A DNA stretch of 11,864 nt from Rhizopus sp. PT2906 (lineage: Eukaryota > Mucoromycota > Mucoromycetes > Mucorales > Rhizopodaceae): positions 1 through 11,864 of the forward strand of contig JAMYHX010000800.1 in assembly GCA_025529335.1 (NCBI GenBank), in the 5' to 3' direction. The position numbers were made by a program, and so were the translations under genes. The notes below the pieces were generated by a model. That model was not told the DNA's origin. It searched no databases and saw only the letters and a list, made by a program, of their open reading frames with translations. Below, one piece after another: positions 1 to 8,787 of the stretch (its first letter is position 1; the number at the start of each line of letters is the position of its first letter).

Positions 1-2
1 GT

Positions 3-1968
3 AAGAATAAGCAAGAGCCGACTATTGATTCTTTTGTATCTACCTTGATTGTAAGAGATTGTTTGTATCCATAAAGAAATCAAAAATACAAGGAAAAAGC
101 TAACACATGAATAGATGCAACCACAAGCTACTTCCTTGTCGCGACTTGACTTGACCAATCAGCATATCACCAAACAATCCATATCACCTTTAGCAGATAT
201 CATGTCTATTGACTTTGGTATCAAAGAGCTAATTCTTTGCAACTCTGGCTTAGAAGACGATGTAAGAGTCTATACGATAGATTGTTTATAAATAGTAAAT
301 ATTGACTTTTTACATATGCTACAAACATAGGCTGTCAAGATATTAATGCACAGCTTATTAGAAAATGATAAAATCACCTACCTTAACCTATCCAATAATC
401 CAAAACTGACAGCGACTGGTTACAAATACATCTCTGTTTATGCCAAAGAGGTACATGAGTATATGATTTAATGATGTGTTATTATAAACATATCATATCT
501 GTAGTCTCGACAATTATCAACACTGGATCTCTCTTTGAATACATTGGACAAAAAGGCAACTCAGTATCTATTTGCTGCCATTACCACAAGCTCAATGTCT
601 CGACTTATTTTGAATGGATGTATGATACGAACAACTGCACAGTTACAGATACTTGCTTCAGGAGTTAAAAAATCGCGTCTACAGCACTTGACATTACATC
701 AAAATAGAATGAACCATCAAGGCGCACTATCAATAGGTGTGATGCTCAGAGACTATGACAACACAGGTGGATTATTAGAACACTTGGAATTGGATGGCAA
801 CGAGATTGGTACAGGGATTCAATATATCGCACAAGCACTAAAAAGAAATCAAAATCTACGAACCTTGTCTCTACGACAATGTAAATTAGACGCGAAAGGC
901 TGTAGCCTTATCGGTGAAGCTCTGGTAAGTTGACAACGATGATTAAAAATATCAAACATTAACATCAAAAAGAAATACAATCAACATTTAGAGAAACTAG
1001 ATTTGGGAAATAACCCTTCTATTTGCACACAAAACTTGGATGGCGTAAGTTGTGTTGTCTTTATGATTTTATCAAACCTAACTCATCCCTTTAGATTGCT
1101 TCTATCAAACAAGCGCTTTTAGTCAACCGTTCATTAAAGGACCTATGTCTTTCTGATACAGGATTGACAACAGAAGCTGTTATTGCAATTGCAGAAAGCT
1201 TGGCCGAAAACAAATCACTGACGCGATTAGATCTATCCAAAAACCCACTTATTGATATTGCAGGGATGATGGCCATCGCTGTCTCCATCCGTTTCAATCA
1301 CAATATTACCTTTATTGACATAAACATATCGGTAAAGCACGCATAAAACCCTGTATTGAACCTGTGATTGACAAAAAAAGATATAGACAAACGATGAGGA
1401 GATGATACAGATACACCACGACATGTTGGCCATTTGCACCAGAAATGCTCAGCAGACCAAAAAAGCAACAGTGACAACAGAAAACGAACCAAAAAACAAC
1501 CTGGTCTCAACAACACAAGCAACCGCTCGATTGACCCTTCAAGAACGTCTAGAGGCCGTTACGAAGGGGAAAGTAGATGATGACTCAAATTTAATACAGG
1601 AAGCATTGGAGATACTTGAAAAAATGGCAAAATCTGATGTTGATGAGGATTTGTTAATCAAATGTAAAGAGCTTCAAGTGGTAGTGTGTCAAAGAATACC
1701 AAATGTATCAGAACCTTCTCAATTAGGTACGCGTTTATTATTATACTTCTTTAATCTAATATCACTCTTTTGTGTAGAGCTACTATTAGGCATCAATGAC
1801 AAGTTAACTACTTCCATCGAGAATCATTATCAAGACATACCATCGACGCCAATACCTGAAACGAACTTGAAGAAGTTACATGAAATTGAAGCAGAGGAAG
1901 GTGCTGCCTTTTTGAATGCAAAAAGACAAGAAACACCTAATGCAGAAGAACTAAGTGAGAAACAATAA
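3..1968 (+). CDS. PPP1R37-like leucine-rich-repeat protein (protein phosphatase 1 regulator), 3' part
   Basis: Seen: eight exons in one continuous frame, 3-50, 115-261, 331-450, 505-924, 973-1044, 1095-1331, 1387-1726 and 1778-1968, giving 524 residues; the 5' end lies outside the window. Introns are 48-69 bp with GTAAG/GTACx donors and CTAAC/TTAAC-like branch sites. The 973 acceptor was chosen because it restores the repeat register 'KYNQHLEKLDLGNNP'. The protein has about nine leucine-rich repeats (LxxLxLxxN), then an acidic helical tail. Family knowledge: the stretch from 'LLVNRSLKDLCLSDTGLT' through 'AVIAIAESLAENKSLTRLDL' follows human PPP1R37, a PP1-binding regulatory subunit. The RVxF-type PP1 docking motif expected near the N-terminus would lie upstream and is not seen. 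Inferred role: targeting or inhibition of PP1. It converges on the PAK gene with 122 bp between stops. LRR call is firm; PPP1R37 orthology is likely. Confidence 0.82.
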
Positions 1969-1969
1969 A
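1964..1969 (+). terminator. AATAAA overlapping the LRR gene stop codon
   Basis: AATAAA spans the TAA stop of the LRR gene. It is the only canonical polyadenylation hexamer on the + strand before the convergent kinase gene begins, so it may be the signal or a coincidence of codons. Confidence 0.3.
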
Positions 1970-2031
1970 TTATGTATACAATTGACAACTTCGTCCCCCC
2001 CAAAAAATTGTAAACATTACACCAGTGTGAA

Positions 2032-2037
2032 TTTATT
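2032..2037 (-). terminator. AATAAA downstream of the PAK kinase gene
   Basis: On the - strand the hexamer AATAAA lies about 55 nt past the kinase stop, a normal distance for a fungal 3' UTR. It sits inside the 122-bp gap shared with the convergent LRR gene, so the two transcripts probably overlap at their 3' ends. Confidence 0.45.
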
Positions 2038-2090
2038 AATATAAAAGATGTGTATTTTTGTACAGTTGCGAGCCATTATGTGTGTGTGTC

Positions 2091-4174
2091 TCAGGAGCTC
2101 TTTTTCTTTAAATCTCTACTTGCTTTTATCAGTGGAATCAAGGTTCGAACATGATCCCCACGCTGAAGAAATGGATGACTCAGCAGGGCATTTGCATCAG
2201 GTCTACCCTTGCTGTCGACAGTCAAGGATTGTTTCAAGAAATCTTTAAGCGTATCAGACAGTTCATCTGGATGCTGTAGCGAAGGTGTGCCGTTTGTGGC
2301 AATCAGATAGAGTGCTCTTAATGGGTTCTCGTGTAAATAAGGAGGTTCTCCTTCAATCATCTCGATCGTCATTATGCCCAATGACCAGATATCAATCTTT
2401 GGTCCGTACTCTTTACGGGTCACTACTTCCGGCGCCATCCAATAAGGTGTGCCTACCATCGTTGTTCTCGTTTCAGAATCATTAAGTCTTGCACAGAAAC
2501 CAAAATCAGCTATGTACAATCATACTGTTATTTTCTTTCTACCACACATATTCAATGGCTGTCCATCACTTACTTAGCTTTACTTGGCCGTTCAAACCCA
2601 AGAGGACATTATCAGATTTGATATCACGATGAATGATGCCTAATTGATGCAGATGATGTATACCTTCCAATGTCTCTCGACATACTGTTGCTATCTGGCT
2701 CTCTGTCATCATACTCGTTGTCACGATATCCGTTAGTGAGCCTCCTTCCATATACTCCATGACGACCCATAATTCATTCGTGATCAAAAACGAGTCGATA
2801 TAGTTGACAATGTTCTTGTGTTGAGCCTCTCTCATCACGAGTATTTCATTAATAATGACCTCCTTTCTTAGTTGTTGTGCTAAATTCATCTGCTTGATGG
2901 CAACAGACATGTTGGTATCGACTGATTGAGCTATATACACACCACCTGTAGCACCTTGTCCGATCTTTATCATATTCCTGTACAATTTCGTAGGATCGGC
3001 CTCGGTACAAACTGCTCTAAGATCAGCAATCACTTGAGCATCCTTTACTGCTTCCTTTTGTTGTCGTTGTTCTCTTCTCTGCTTTCTATATTGGTCAAAG
3101 TTATCCAGATCAGGATCTAAAGGCGCTGGCATAGAAGCAATATAAACAGAGCCATGCTGTTGCTCTTGATTCGGTTGTTCTTGATGTTCCTGTTGTTGTA
3201 TTTGCGGTGTGATGAGGTTTTTCGGTTTCGATGATGCTGGAGGTTTAGGTGGCGGTTGCTTTTTCAATTCCGGTCGAGCTGGTATAGGAGGAGGTGTACG
3301 CTGTGAGAGTGGCCGAGAAGGCACAACAGGTTTTGATTCACCAGTGGGCCGTGCGCGCTGCGGTAACGGCGGAGGTATGTTATAGTGACGTGGATGAACA
3401 TTGTCGAATTTTTCCCAAACAGAGTCCTTGTTGGATTCTTTAAAGAAATCCAGTGCATCCAGTACGGCCTACGGTTATAAAGTCAGTTTGTTTGTTTTTT
3501 CTTTTTATTCCATAACTAACTTACCTGAGGATTCTGTTGTTGTTCCTTTTTCGTGATACCGCTCTGTTGTAATAGAATTTGCCATTCTCTTGGCATTCCT
3601 GTAAATTCTCCAGTTTGAGGGTTATATCCCACATGCGTCACATGAACCATGTTGTATGGAGAAGATATTTTTGTATGAATAGAACTGGAACTTGCCATAG
3701 ATGTTGACGTGCTACTGGTATTATTGCTTTGTACAGGCCATAGTTCTATCAAGACTCTATTAGACACATACATTCTATCATGTAGTGTATTTCTTTACCG
3801 CTAACACTTTCGACTACTTTTCCAAACATGTTCTTTAATGTGGATGATCCACTTTTTTGTGCTGGAATAAAATGAGGCGTGGATAGCTTTTTGGTATTCT
3901 GTTGTTGGTGTTTTTGAAGTTTAGTTACGGATGGTCTTGGCGGAGGAGGAGGTGGTGGTGGAGGTGGAGGAGGTATAAGTTGATTATTATTTATATTATT
4001 ATTAGTACTAATATCATTTTCTAATAACACTTTTATATTTGCAGGCTTGGGTGGTAATGAAGGCAGTTGTGGTTTTTTAGTGATTGGAGGCGGTTCACTT
4101 TCTGATTTACTATTAAATAGTTTAATGTTTGCAGAAACAATGCCGGTCGCTGGAGAAGAAGAAGGGGAAGTCAT
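2091..4174 (-). CDS. p21-activated (PAK/STE20-family) serine/threonine protein kinase
   Basis: Seen: four exons, 4174-3799, 3745-3525, 3468-2574 and 2509-2091, encode 636 residues. Residues 1-125 are low complexity with twelve prolines at 68-79. A CRIB/p21-binding domain starts at 152 ('ISSPYNMVHVTHVG') and runs to about 205. A proline-rich linker follows (about 230-300). The kinase domain begins near 362: glycine loop GQGATGGVY 369-377, lysine K391 in VAIK, catalytic HRDIKSDN with D481, DFG 499-501 (the aspartate just after the split codon 498), activation-loop T514 in TMVGTPYW, APE ending at 525. Known: PAKs are released from autoinhibition by GTP-bound Cdc42/Rac and control polarity, actin and MAPK modules. 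The wording around 'TNMSVAIKQMNL' resembles Ste20 more than Cla4, and there is no PH domain, which Cla4 types carry. Intron 1 (3798-3746) skips an earlier AG to keep the frame. Confidence 0.93.
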
Positions 4175-4332
4175 CTTTATTTTTCTCCAATGTCATTACA
4201 ATAGTGTGTTTCTTTCTTTTGTTTCTTTTCTTTTCTTTTCTCTCTTTTCGTCCCCTTTCTTTTGAGTAAAAAGAAAAAAGAAAAAAAGACAAAAATGAAT
4301 CAAACAATTGAACAAAACCGGAAAAGGCAAGG

Positions 4333-4338
4333 CACGTG
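4333..4338. promoter_or_regulatory. E-box CACGTG upstream of the kinase gene
   Basis: The palindrome CACGTG, in the context GCACGTGAC, lies about 160 bp upstream of the kinase start codon. bHLH factors of the Cbf1 type bind this hexamer in fungi. A TATATA-like stretch sits nearby at 4370-4375. Function is inference from motif and place only. Confidence 0.35.
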
Positions 4339-4385
4339 ACTAAATGTCAACCCTGTGGACAAAATGGTGTATATACCTTTTTCAG

Positions 4386-4685
4386 AAATTATTCGCACAC
4401 ATTACAAGATCAATAACAATTAAACACTTTATGTCCTTTTTAAAAGACAACAATTAATACATAAAATAAGTTTGATATTTTTGAGAAAAGATAAATGTGG
4501 TCAAGACTTTATAACAAAATGAAAAAGTTGCTAGAGACTTTGTATAAATAGTCTGATCTTGATTTCTCTTTTTCTTTTATTCTTTGAACCAAAAAGTAAG
4601 ACCAGCTATTCCCCAGCTAGCCCTAAGATTTGTTGTCTCATTTGTTGTCAAAGCTATCATTTTTTTATCAGTGTGCGAATAATTT
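4386..4685. repeat. 15-bp perfect inverted repeat pair, 270 bp apart
   Basis: AAATTATTCGCACAC at 4386-4400 recurs as its reverse complement GTGTGCGAATAATTT at 4671-4685. The pair brackets exactly 300 bp including the arms. No target-site duplication is visible outside the arms and the interior carries no transposase, so a MITE is possible but unproven; a chance match of this length in 12 kb is not excluded. Confidence 0.4.
4543..4551 (+). promoter_or_regulatory. Orphan TATA box (TATAAATAG)
   Basis: A perfect TATAAATAG on the + strand, the same nonamer used ahead of the U3-like RNA gene at 9330. No coding region starts downstream on this strand and I recognise no snRNA or snoRNA box set there, so it may be chance in AT-rich DNA. 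Confidence 0.2.
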
Positions 4686-5017
4686 GTAGGTTTATTTTGA
4701 CTAAATACATGCATTGGATAGCCAAAAAAAAATCATTCATGATCTCAGGTTCAATGTTATTATTGTACTCAAATAGTCTTTCTACATTGTACAAAGGCTC
4801 ATAGATATAGAACAAATGACTCTTAACGATAGCAAAGCCCACGATAGATCTGAAAATGCGTGTAAGCCACTTTAACTGTCACAACAGCTTGTGTGTACCT
4901 ACAACAGAAAAAGCTTCAATTATGATGTGTTCATGTGATGTTACTTTATGATGAGACTTTTGTTTTTAAATACAATGCGCATAAATATTGAAAATGAACA
5001 AGACAATAGGAGGAATC

Positions 5018-6853
5018 CTAAGAGTGCACATTTGTGCTTGAGTCCAAGACGCGTTTCTTATTTACATGGAGATTGATGGTGGCATCAATGGATTTGCGTT
5101 TGCCCAATCGAATGAGAGGCTTAATATTTTCTTCTTGAGATGATAAGGTTGAGGCAGAGTCTGACAAAGAAGGAAGAGAAGAAGGATAATCATCTTGATT
5201 TTCTTGACTGTCACCTTGACTAGTGAAAGAAAAGGCGCGTTTGAGAGATGGCTTGCTATCCGTAGTTAATTCAATGGCGTCCTTTACAACATCTTTCTTT
5301 ACGACCATAGCTTTCTTCAAGGGCTTATCTTTGGTAAGCGCTTTAAATTTGCTTGATAGAGAGAACTTGGCCACAGAGGATTTTGTAGCAGGCTTATCTG
5401 ATTTTACTGTGGAAGGAGCAGTAACACTTGAAGTACCAGAACCAGATGGAGAAGAGTTGCCATTCACCGTACGCTTATCACCATATTTAAGCCATGGCTA
5501 CAAGAAAAAATAACAATAATAACAAAATGTCAACTGATGCAGTCTATGTAATATGGTTGGCTTACAGGGATGTTCTCCTTATTCGATTCCTTATCATAAA
5601 ATAAGCTCGCAAGCTCACTATTCGTTACATCCTTAGGCTTGGTTTGCTCAGGATGGGTACCAAGTAGTAGAAGATGATTTTGATTGGCATTTTCAGGCAG
5701 CTCATTTAAACGTACATAGTCTCGCATATTCGTATCATAGACGTATTGATACAGAAAAGCATACTCTGCACGTTCAAAGTCTTGCTGGTATTGTTCAACA
5801 GAAGATTTGTATCTAAGAGCTCTCATTACCTGTTAAATAGAATAGTGTGAATAAAAAGTAATGAAAAGCCTAGAGAAAGTTTCCCCCTTTTATAAACGCT
5901 GTATGTGTAAAATACTAACGTCAAGAAAAAAACAATATTTACCTTTTCAATTGTGGTATGGGTTCTAAGGAGTGCTTCTGCAGTTTTTAAGCCGATCCCT
6001 TTGAGAGAAGGTATATAGTCACAGCCTGAGAGCATACAGATATGCCGCAGTGTAGTCGTTGTGAAAGGCTTAATGTTGATCACTTGTGGTATATCGTTAA
6101 AAAAAATACGTTCACAGTCTCCATATCTGTTTAGTTTAAATATGACGGTTGAGCAACCAAAGGCAAGCAGATCTGAGTCTTCTGTGACTACGGCTTGTAC
6201 GTAGTTCTTCTTCATTAGATATGCGAGTTGAGCATCAGCTTCATAGGGAGCCACAATATGCTGTACACCAACTTCATCCAATTTCTATAGTACAAAAGTA
6301 AGTACACATACATTGTATTTTCGTAGTAGCGTATTTACTTTAATCACTTGTTGAATCATATCTTGTGTGATACTTGTTGATTGTTGAAAATAAGGTAACG
6401 CTTCTTTCGTTTTATTATCGCTTATCAGCTTTAAGCCTGTTTTATATGCTTCTTCACGTTTCCTACAAAAAATGAGTACACATAAACTGCCTTTTTGTTT
6501 TTGTTTGCTTACTGTGCACGCTTACTGTTCGTCTCTTGCTTCATGGGTAAAGGCTGCCCATCAAAGACGACAAGTGGTATGACTTTATAGAATCGTAACA
6601 TATTGATAAGATTCATAAAATATGAAATATATCTGTATATATGCATATGTTTAGTATGAAGGTGGCATATGGCATTCATTCCAAGCTCTTACTTTGTTGT
6701 CGGTTTATTTAAAGCTAATTCTAATGCGCAGGAAAAGGATCCTTTATGAAGCCAACAGTGTCCGTCAATAGCCACTATTTTACCAGCATATTCTTGAATA
6801 TGTATCGGTTTTGTTATAGGCCCTAACAGCGGTAATAGTCCAGAGATGCCCAT
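5018..6853 (-). CDS. EXO1: Exonuclease 1 (XPG/FEN1-family 5'-3' exonuclease and flap endonuclease)
   Basis: Seen: six exons, 6853-6693, 6632-6513, 6462-6339, 6284-5943, 5829-5566 and 5497-5018, encode 496 residues; introns are 60, 50, 54, 113 and 68 bp. The start ATG is fixed by the family N-terminus MGISGLLPLLG, whose Gly2 becomes the amino end in XPG nucleases. The N-domain carries D30 and D78; the I-domain carries E150 and D152 in 'APYEADAQLAYL' and D171 and D173 in 'TEDSDLLAFG'; D224 in 'SGCDY' completes the metal site. The helix-hairpin-helix 'GIGLKTAEALL' follows (about 232-242). Known role: resection of DNA ends and excision in mismatch repair, in the nucleus, with MLH1/MSH2. The tail (338-496) is Ser/Lys-rich and disordered, with likely nuclear-localisation clusters such as 'KKRV'. 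At 496 residues it is shorter than yeast (about 700) or human (about 850) proteins. Confidence 0.94.
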
Positions 6854-7183
6854 AACAATAGAACTGGTTAGGAACGTATTAAATTCACTTTATTTTTTCT
6901 CTTATGAAGGCAAGTCACAAGCATCTCATAAAAAATTATTCATGGTTGCCATGCCAACTAAAAAAATCCTGCAGTGAATGTCCATATTTGACATGCAGCA
7001 CACAGTCTAGTATTTGTACTATACAAATCCTTTAGATCGACAAGAGTCTCCATAAATAAATTTATTAGGCTGCAGTTGATAAAATGTGTAGTTATGATAC
7101 ATTTTAGTAGCAATTTGTTTTTACCAAAGAAAATTCACTAAAAGCAAACATGAGGCACACTTTTATATGGCAAGACGTTTCTA
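6854..7183. other. EXO1 upstream region, no gene seen
   Basis: AT-rich sequence upstream of EXO1 and left of the transposase remnant. It must hold the EXO1 promoter, but I see no clear TATA box or MluI cell-cycle box. The only small structure is CATGG-TTG-CCATG at 6941-6953. No open frame with coding character was found on either strand. Confidence 0.4.
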
Positions 7184-7608
7184 TTGAAAAATGCTCTGAT
7201 GATGAACTCAAAAACTCGACTATGCACAGATTCTGTCTTTACATATTATGGAAATCATGATATTCATTCTACAACGATCATCAAAGAAAAATGGGCGGAA
7301 CTAGGCAGCACAAACAAAAGGTACTACAGCATATCATTTTTTTTTGGTTTTATTGCAAGCACTCTGGATATTCCGAATAAGTACGTAGAATTCAAAGGTC
7401 ACTACATCATTATGGATAACGCTCGAATTCATACATCAGAGAGTGTAGAAAAGTTTACTGTAAGCTGTAGCTTTCGAGCGCACTTCTCTTTCCTCCTTAT
7501 TCACTTGAGCTTAATTCCATTGAGCCACTTTGGTGTTGTCGTGAAGTGCAAATTGAAATGAAACTAGAATATCTGAGGTTTGCGTTGGAGTTTTTCTTGG
7601 TGATTTAA
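7184..7608 (+). pseudogene. Tc1/mariner-type (DDE_3) transposase remnant
   Basis: Three pieces of one transposase lie in three frames. 'TKGTTAYHFF' is read near 7311-7340, 'FGFIASTLDIPNKYVEFKG' followed by the catalytic 'HYIIMDNARIHTS' (aspartate codon 7415-7417) in a second frame, and 'LFPPYSLELNPIEPLW' (7489-7533, acidic residue in NPIE) in a third, ending in TAA at 7606-7608. The first shift falls in a run of nine T (7337-7345), a typical slippage site; the second lies between 7455 and 7490. The order GTT..H, MDN..IH, PPYS.ELNPIE is the signature of the DDE superfamily endonuclease domain of Tc1/mariner-like elements common in Mucorales. The helix-turn-helix N-terminal half is not recognisable. 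The element cannot encode an active enzyme. Confidence 0.72.
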
Positions 7609-7634
7609 ATTCGGCATACACTATGCCGAATTTA
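7606..7634. repeat. Perfect 13-bp inverted repeat with 3-nt loop
   Basis: TAAATTCGGCATA (7606-7618) and TATGCCGAATTTA (7622-7634) are exact reverse complements separated by CAC. The left arm begins on the stop codon of the transposase remnant. It could be a head-to-head pair of transposon ends, or a transcription-terminating hairpin. No further copy of the arm occurs in the window. Confidence 0.75.
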
Positions 7635-7639
7635 TCCTG

Positions 7640-7686
7640 CCAATCATAGGCTTTTGTGCTATTGGAAGCAATATGATTGGGCCAAT
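7640..7686. promoter_or_regulatory. Cluster of four CCAAT boxes upstream of the NmrA-like gene
   Basis: CCAAT at 7640-7644 and 7682-7686 on the + strand, and ATTGG (CCAAT on the - strand) at 7661-7665 and 7676-7680, all inside 47 bp and 130-180 bp upstream of the start codon. The last two form ATTGG-G-CCAAT. The arms CCAATCATA (7640-7648) and TATGATTGG (7672-7680) are also exact inverted repeats. CCAAT is the core site of the fungal HAP/NF-Y complex; its use here is inference. Confidence 0.5.
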
Positions 7687-7752
7687 TCCCGGAACCAAAA
7701 GCAACTTTGATTTTACGCTGAATAATCTACATTGAATTTATAATCAAAACAA

Positions 7753-7766
7753 TATTATATATATAT
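7753..7766 (+). promoter_or_regulatory. TATA box of the NmrA-like gene
   Basis: An alternating TA tract about 52-65 nt before the ATG at 7818, placed between the CCAAT cluster and the start codon as expected for a pol II core promoter. Confidence 0.45.
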
Positions 7767-7817
7767 CAAGCGATTTAATCCAAATCAATAAAAGTTAACA
7801 ATACCCAACTTATCAAT

Positions 7818-8762
7818 ATGGTTTCTACTATCCTCGTCGTTGGCGCAACCGGTAGCACTGGCAAGGGTGTCATGCGTAACCTTCCTACGTTGCTAGAATC
7901 CAAGAATAGCAAGTATCGAATTCTCGGCTTAACCCGTTCCTTGAATAGTCCTACTTCCCAGAAGCTCGCCGAGTTACCATTTGTGGAGATGCAAGAGAAA
8001 GACTGGACTACAATCGACGCCGATTGGCTCAAGGAACAAGAAGTGGTTAGAGTTTACATTGCACCACACAACTTGCCGCATCAATTTTTGGATGAATCTG
8101 CATTCTACAATGCCTTGCTACAAGCCGGAGTCAAGTATGTGGTGAAAGTTTCGACAGTTGGGAAATATGTAAGTCCTACCAGCCCTGTATTCTACGGTCG
8201 CTCGCACTGGGCCAGTGAAAACCTGCTAAGTCAGCCAGAGTTCAAGAATTTACAATGGACTTCTCTCCAACCAAACCTTTTTACCAACACCTGTATCACT
8301 TCTGCCGTAGCTTGGATTAAGCAATACCAAAAGACTGGAAATCAAGAGACCTTAAACATCATGCTGGCTGCTGATACTCCTGTGGCACTCATCAACCCAG
8401 AAGATGTCGGCAAGGTCGGGGCTCATCTTCTAGCTCTTGATGACCCGACTCCACACAATCAAGCCAAATATGTTCTTAACGGACCGGAGGATATTACCGG
8501 AAAGCAGATAGTGGAAGCAGTTGAACAGTACGCCGGTGTCAAAGCACAAGATGTGAAATACGAGTCCATAGGCTTTTTAAATGACCTATTTACGGCGGAC
8601 GTTTATCCAAAGACCTTTTTGTCGTCGTTTTTGGCCGGCTGTGGATATTTATGGCGGGGTGAATGCTCAACATCTAACAGCACAACCAGTAAAGAAATTA
8701 TCGAACTCGCTCCTCCAAAACTCACACTTGCTGATACTTTCAAGGCTATGATGGAGGAGTAA
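7818..8762 (+). CDS. NmrA-like NAD(P)-binding protein (atypical short-chain dehydrogenase)
   Basis: Seen: one uninterrupted 314-residue frame, no intron. The dinucleotide-binding loop VVGATGSTGKG is at residues 7-17 right after the start, which fixes the ATG. The fold continues with a strand-helix pattern, 'VKYVVKVSTVGKY' in mid protein, 'GRSHWASENLL' where the family has its helix with a conserved E, and a C-terminal substrate half with 'KYVLNGPEDITGKQIVEAV'. The classical YxxxK catalytic pair is absent, as usual in NmrA/atypical SDRs, which may be redox sensors or reductases. Substrate unknown. Context: it follows a dead transposon, has its own CCAAT/TATA promoter and a downstream AATAAA. 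Its lack of introns contrasts with the intron-rich neighbours. From memory the C-terminal half resembles ascomycete NmrA-like proteins closely, which makes horizontal transfer worth testing. Confidence 0.9.
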   Translation: MVSTILVVGATGSTGKGVMRNLPTLLESKNSKYRILGLTRSLNSPTSQKLAELPFVEMQEKDWTTIDADWLKEQEVVRVYIAPHNLPHQFLDESAFYNALLQAGVKYVVKVSTVGKYVSPTSPVFYGRSHWASENLLSQPEFKNLQWTSLQPNLFTNTCITSAVAWIKQYQKTGNQETLNIMLAADTPVALINPEDVGKVGAHLLALDDPTPHNQAKYVLNGPEDITGKQIVEAVEQYAGVKAQDVKYESIGFLNDLFTADVYPKTFLSSFLAGCGYLWRGECSTSNSTTSKEIIELAPPKLTLADTFKAMMEE

Positions 8763-8781
8763 CAAAATGGATTGATTATTA

Positions 8782-8787
8782 AATAAA
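8782..8787 (+). terminator. Polyadenylation signal AATAAA of the NmrA-like gene
   Basis: AATAAA about 20 nt after the TAA stop, followed by AT-rich sequence; the expected 3' end signal for the gene. Confidence 0.5.

Larger units (their letters stand above)
4175..5017. other. Spacer between kinase 5' end and EXO1 3' end
   Basis: No convincing gene in 843 bp. It holds a pyrimidine tract turning into a purine tract (about 4200-4290), the E-box, a + strand TATAAATAG at 4543-4551 with no gene behind it, and a 15-bp inverted repeat pair (4386-4400 and 4671-4685). On the - strand 4852-4657 is open for about 65 codons behind an acceptor-like TTTTCAG ('SIVGFAIVKSHLFYIYEPLY'), but no start, donor-side exon or family is recognisable, so it is not called. 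Confidence 0.5.

Noticed and set aside
1091..1522. Three overlapping - strand open frames inside the LRR gene
   Set aside because: They are antisense shadows of the spliced + strand exons and have no protein-like features of their own.
2285..3120. + strand open frames across the kinase gene
   Set aside because: Antisense shadows of the kinase exons, which have strong motif support.
4559..4804. + strand 81-codon frame after the orphan TATA
   Set aside because: Phe/Leu/Ser-rich translation typical of AT-rich noncoding DNA; no family, no poly(A) signal.
4948..4954. ATGATGA as box C of a C/D snoRNA downstream of EXO1
   Set aside because: No CTGA box D or closing stem at a suitable distance.
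7775..8032. - strand frame over the start of the NmrA-like gene
   Set aside because: Antisense shadow of a clear Rossmann-fold coding region.
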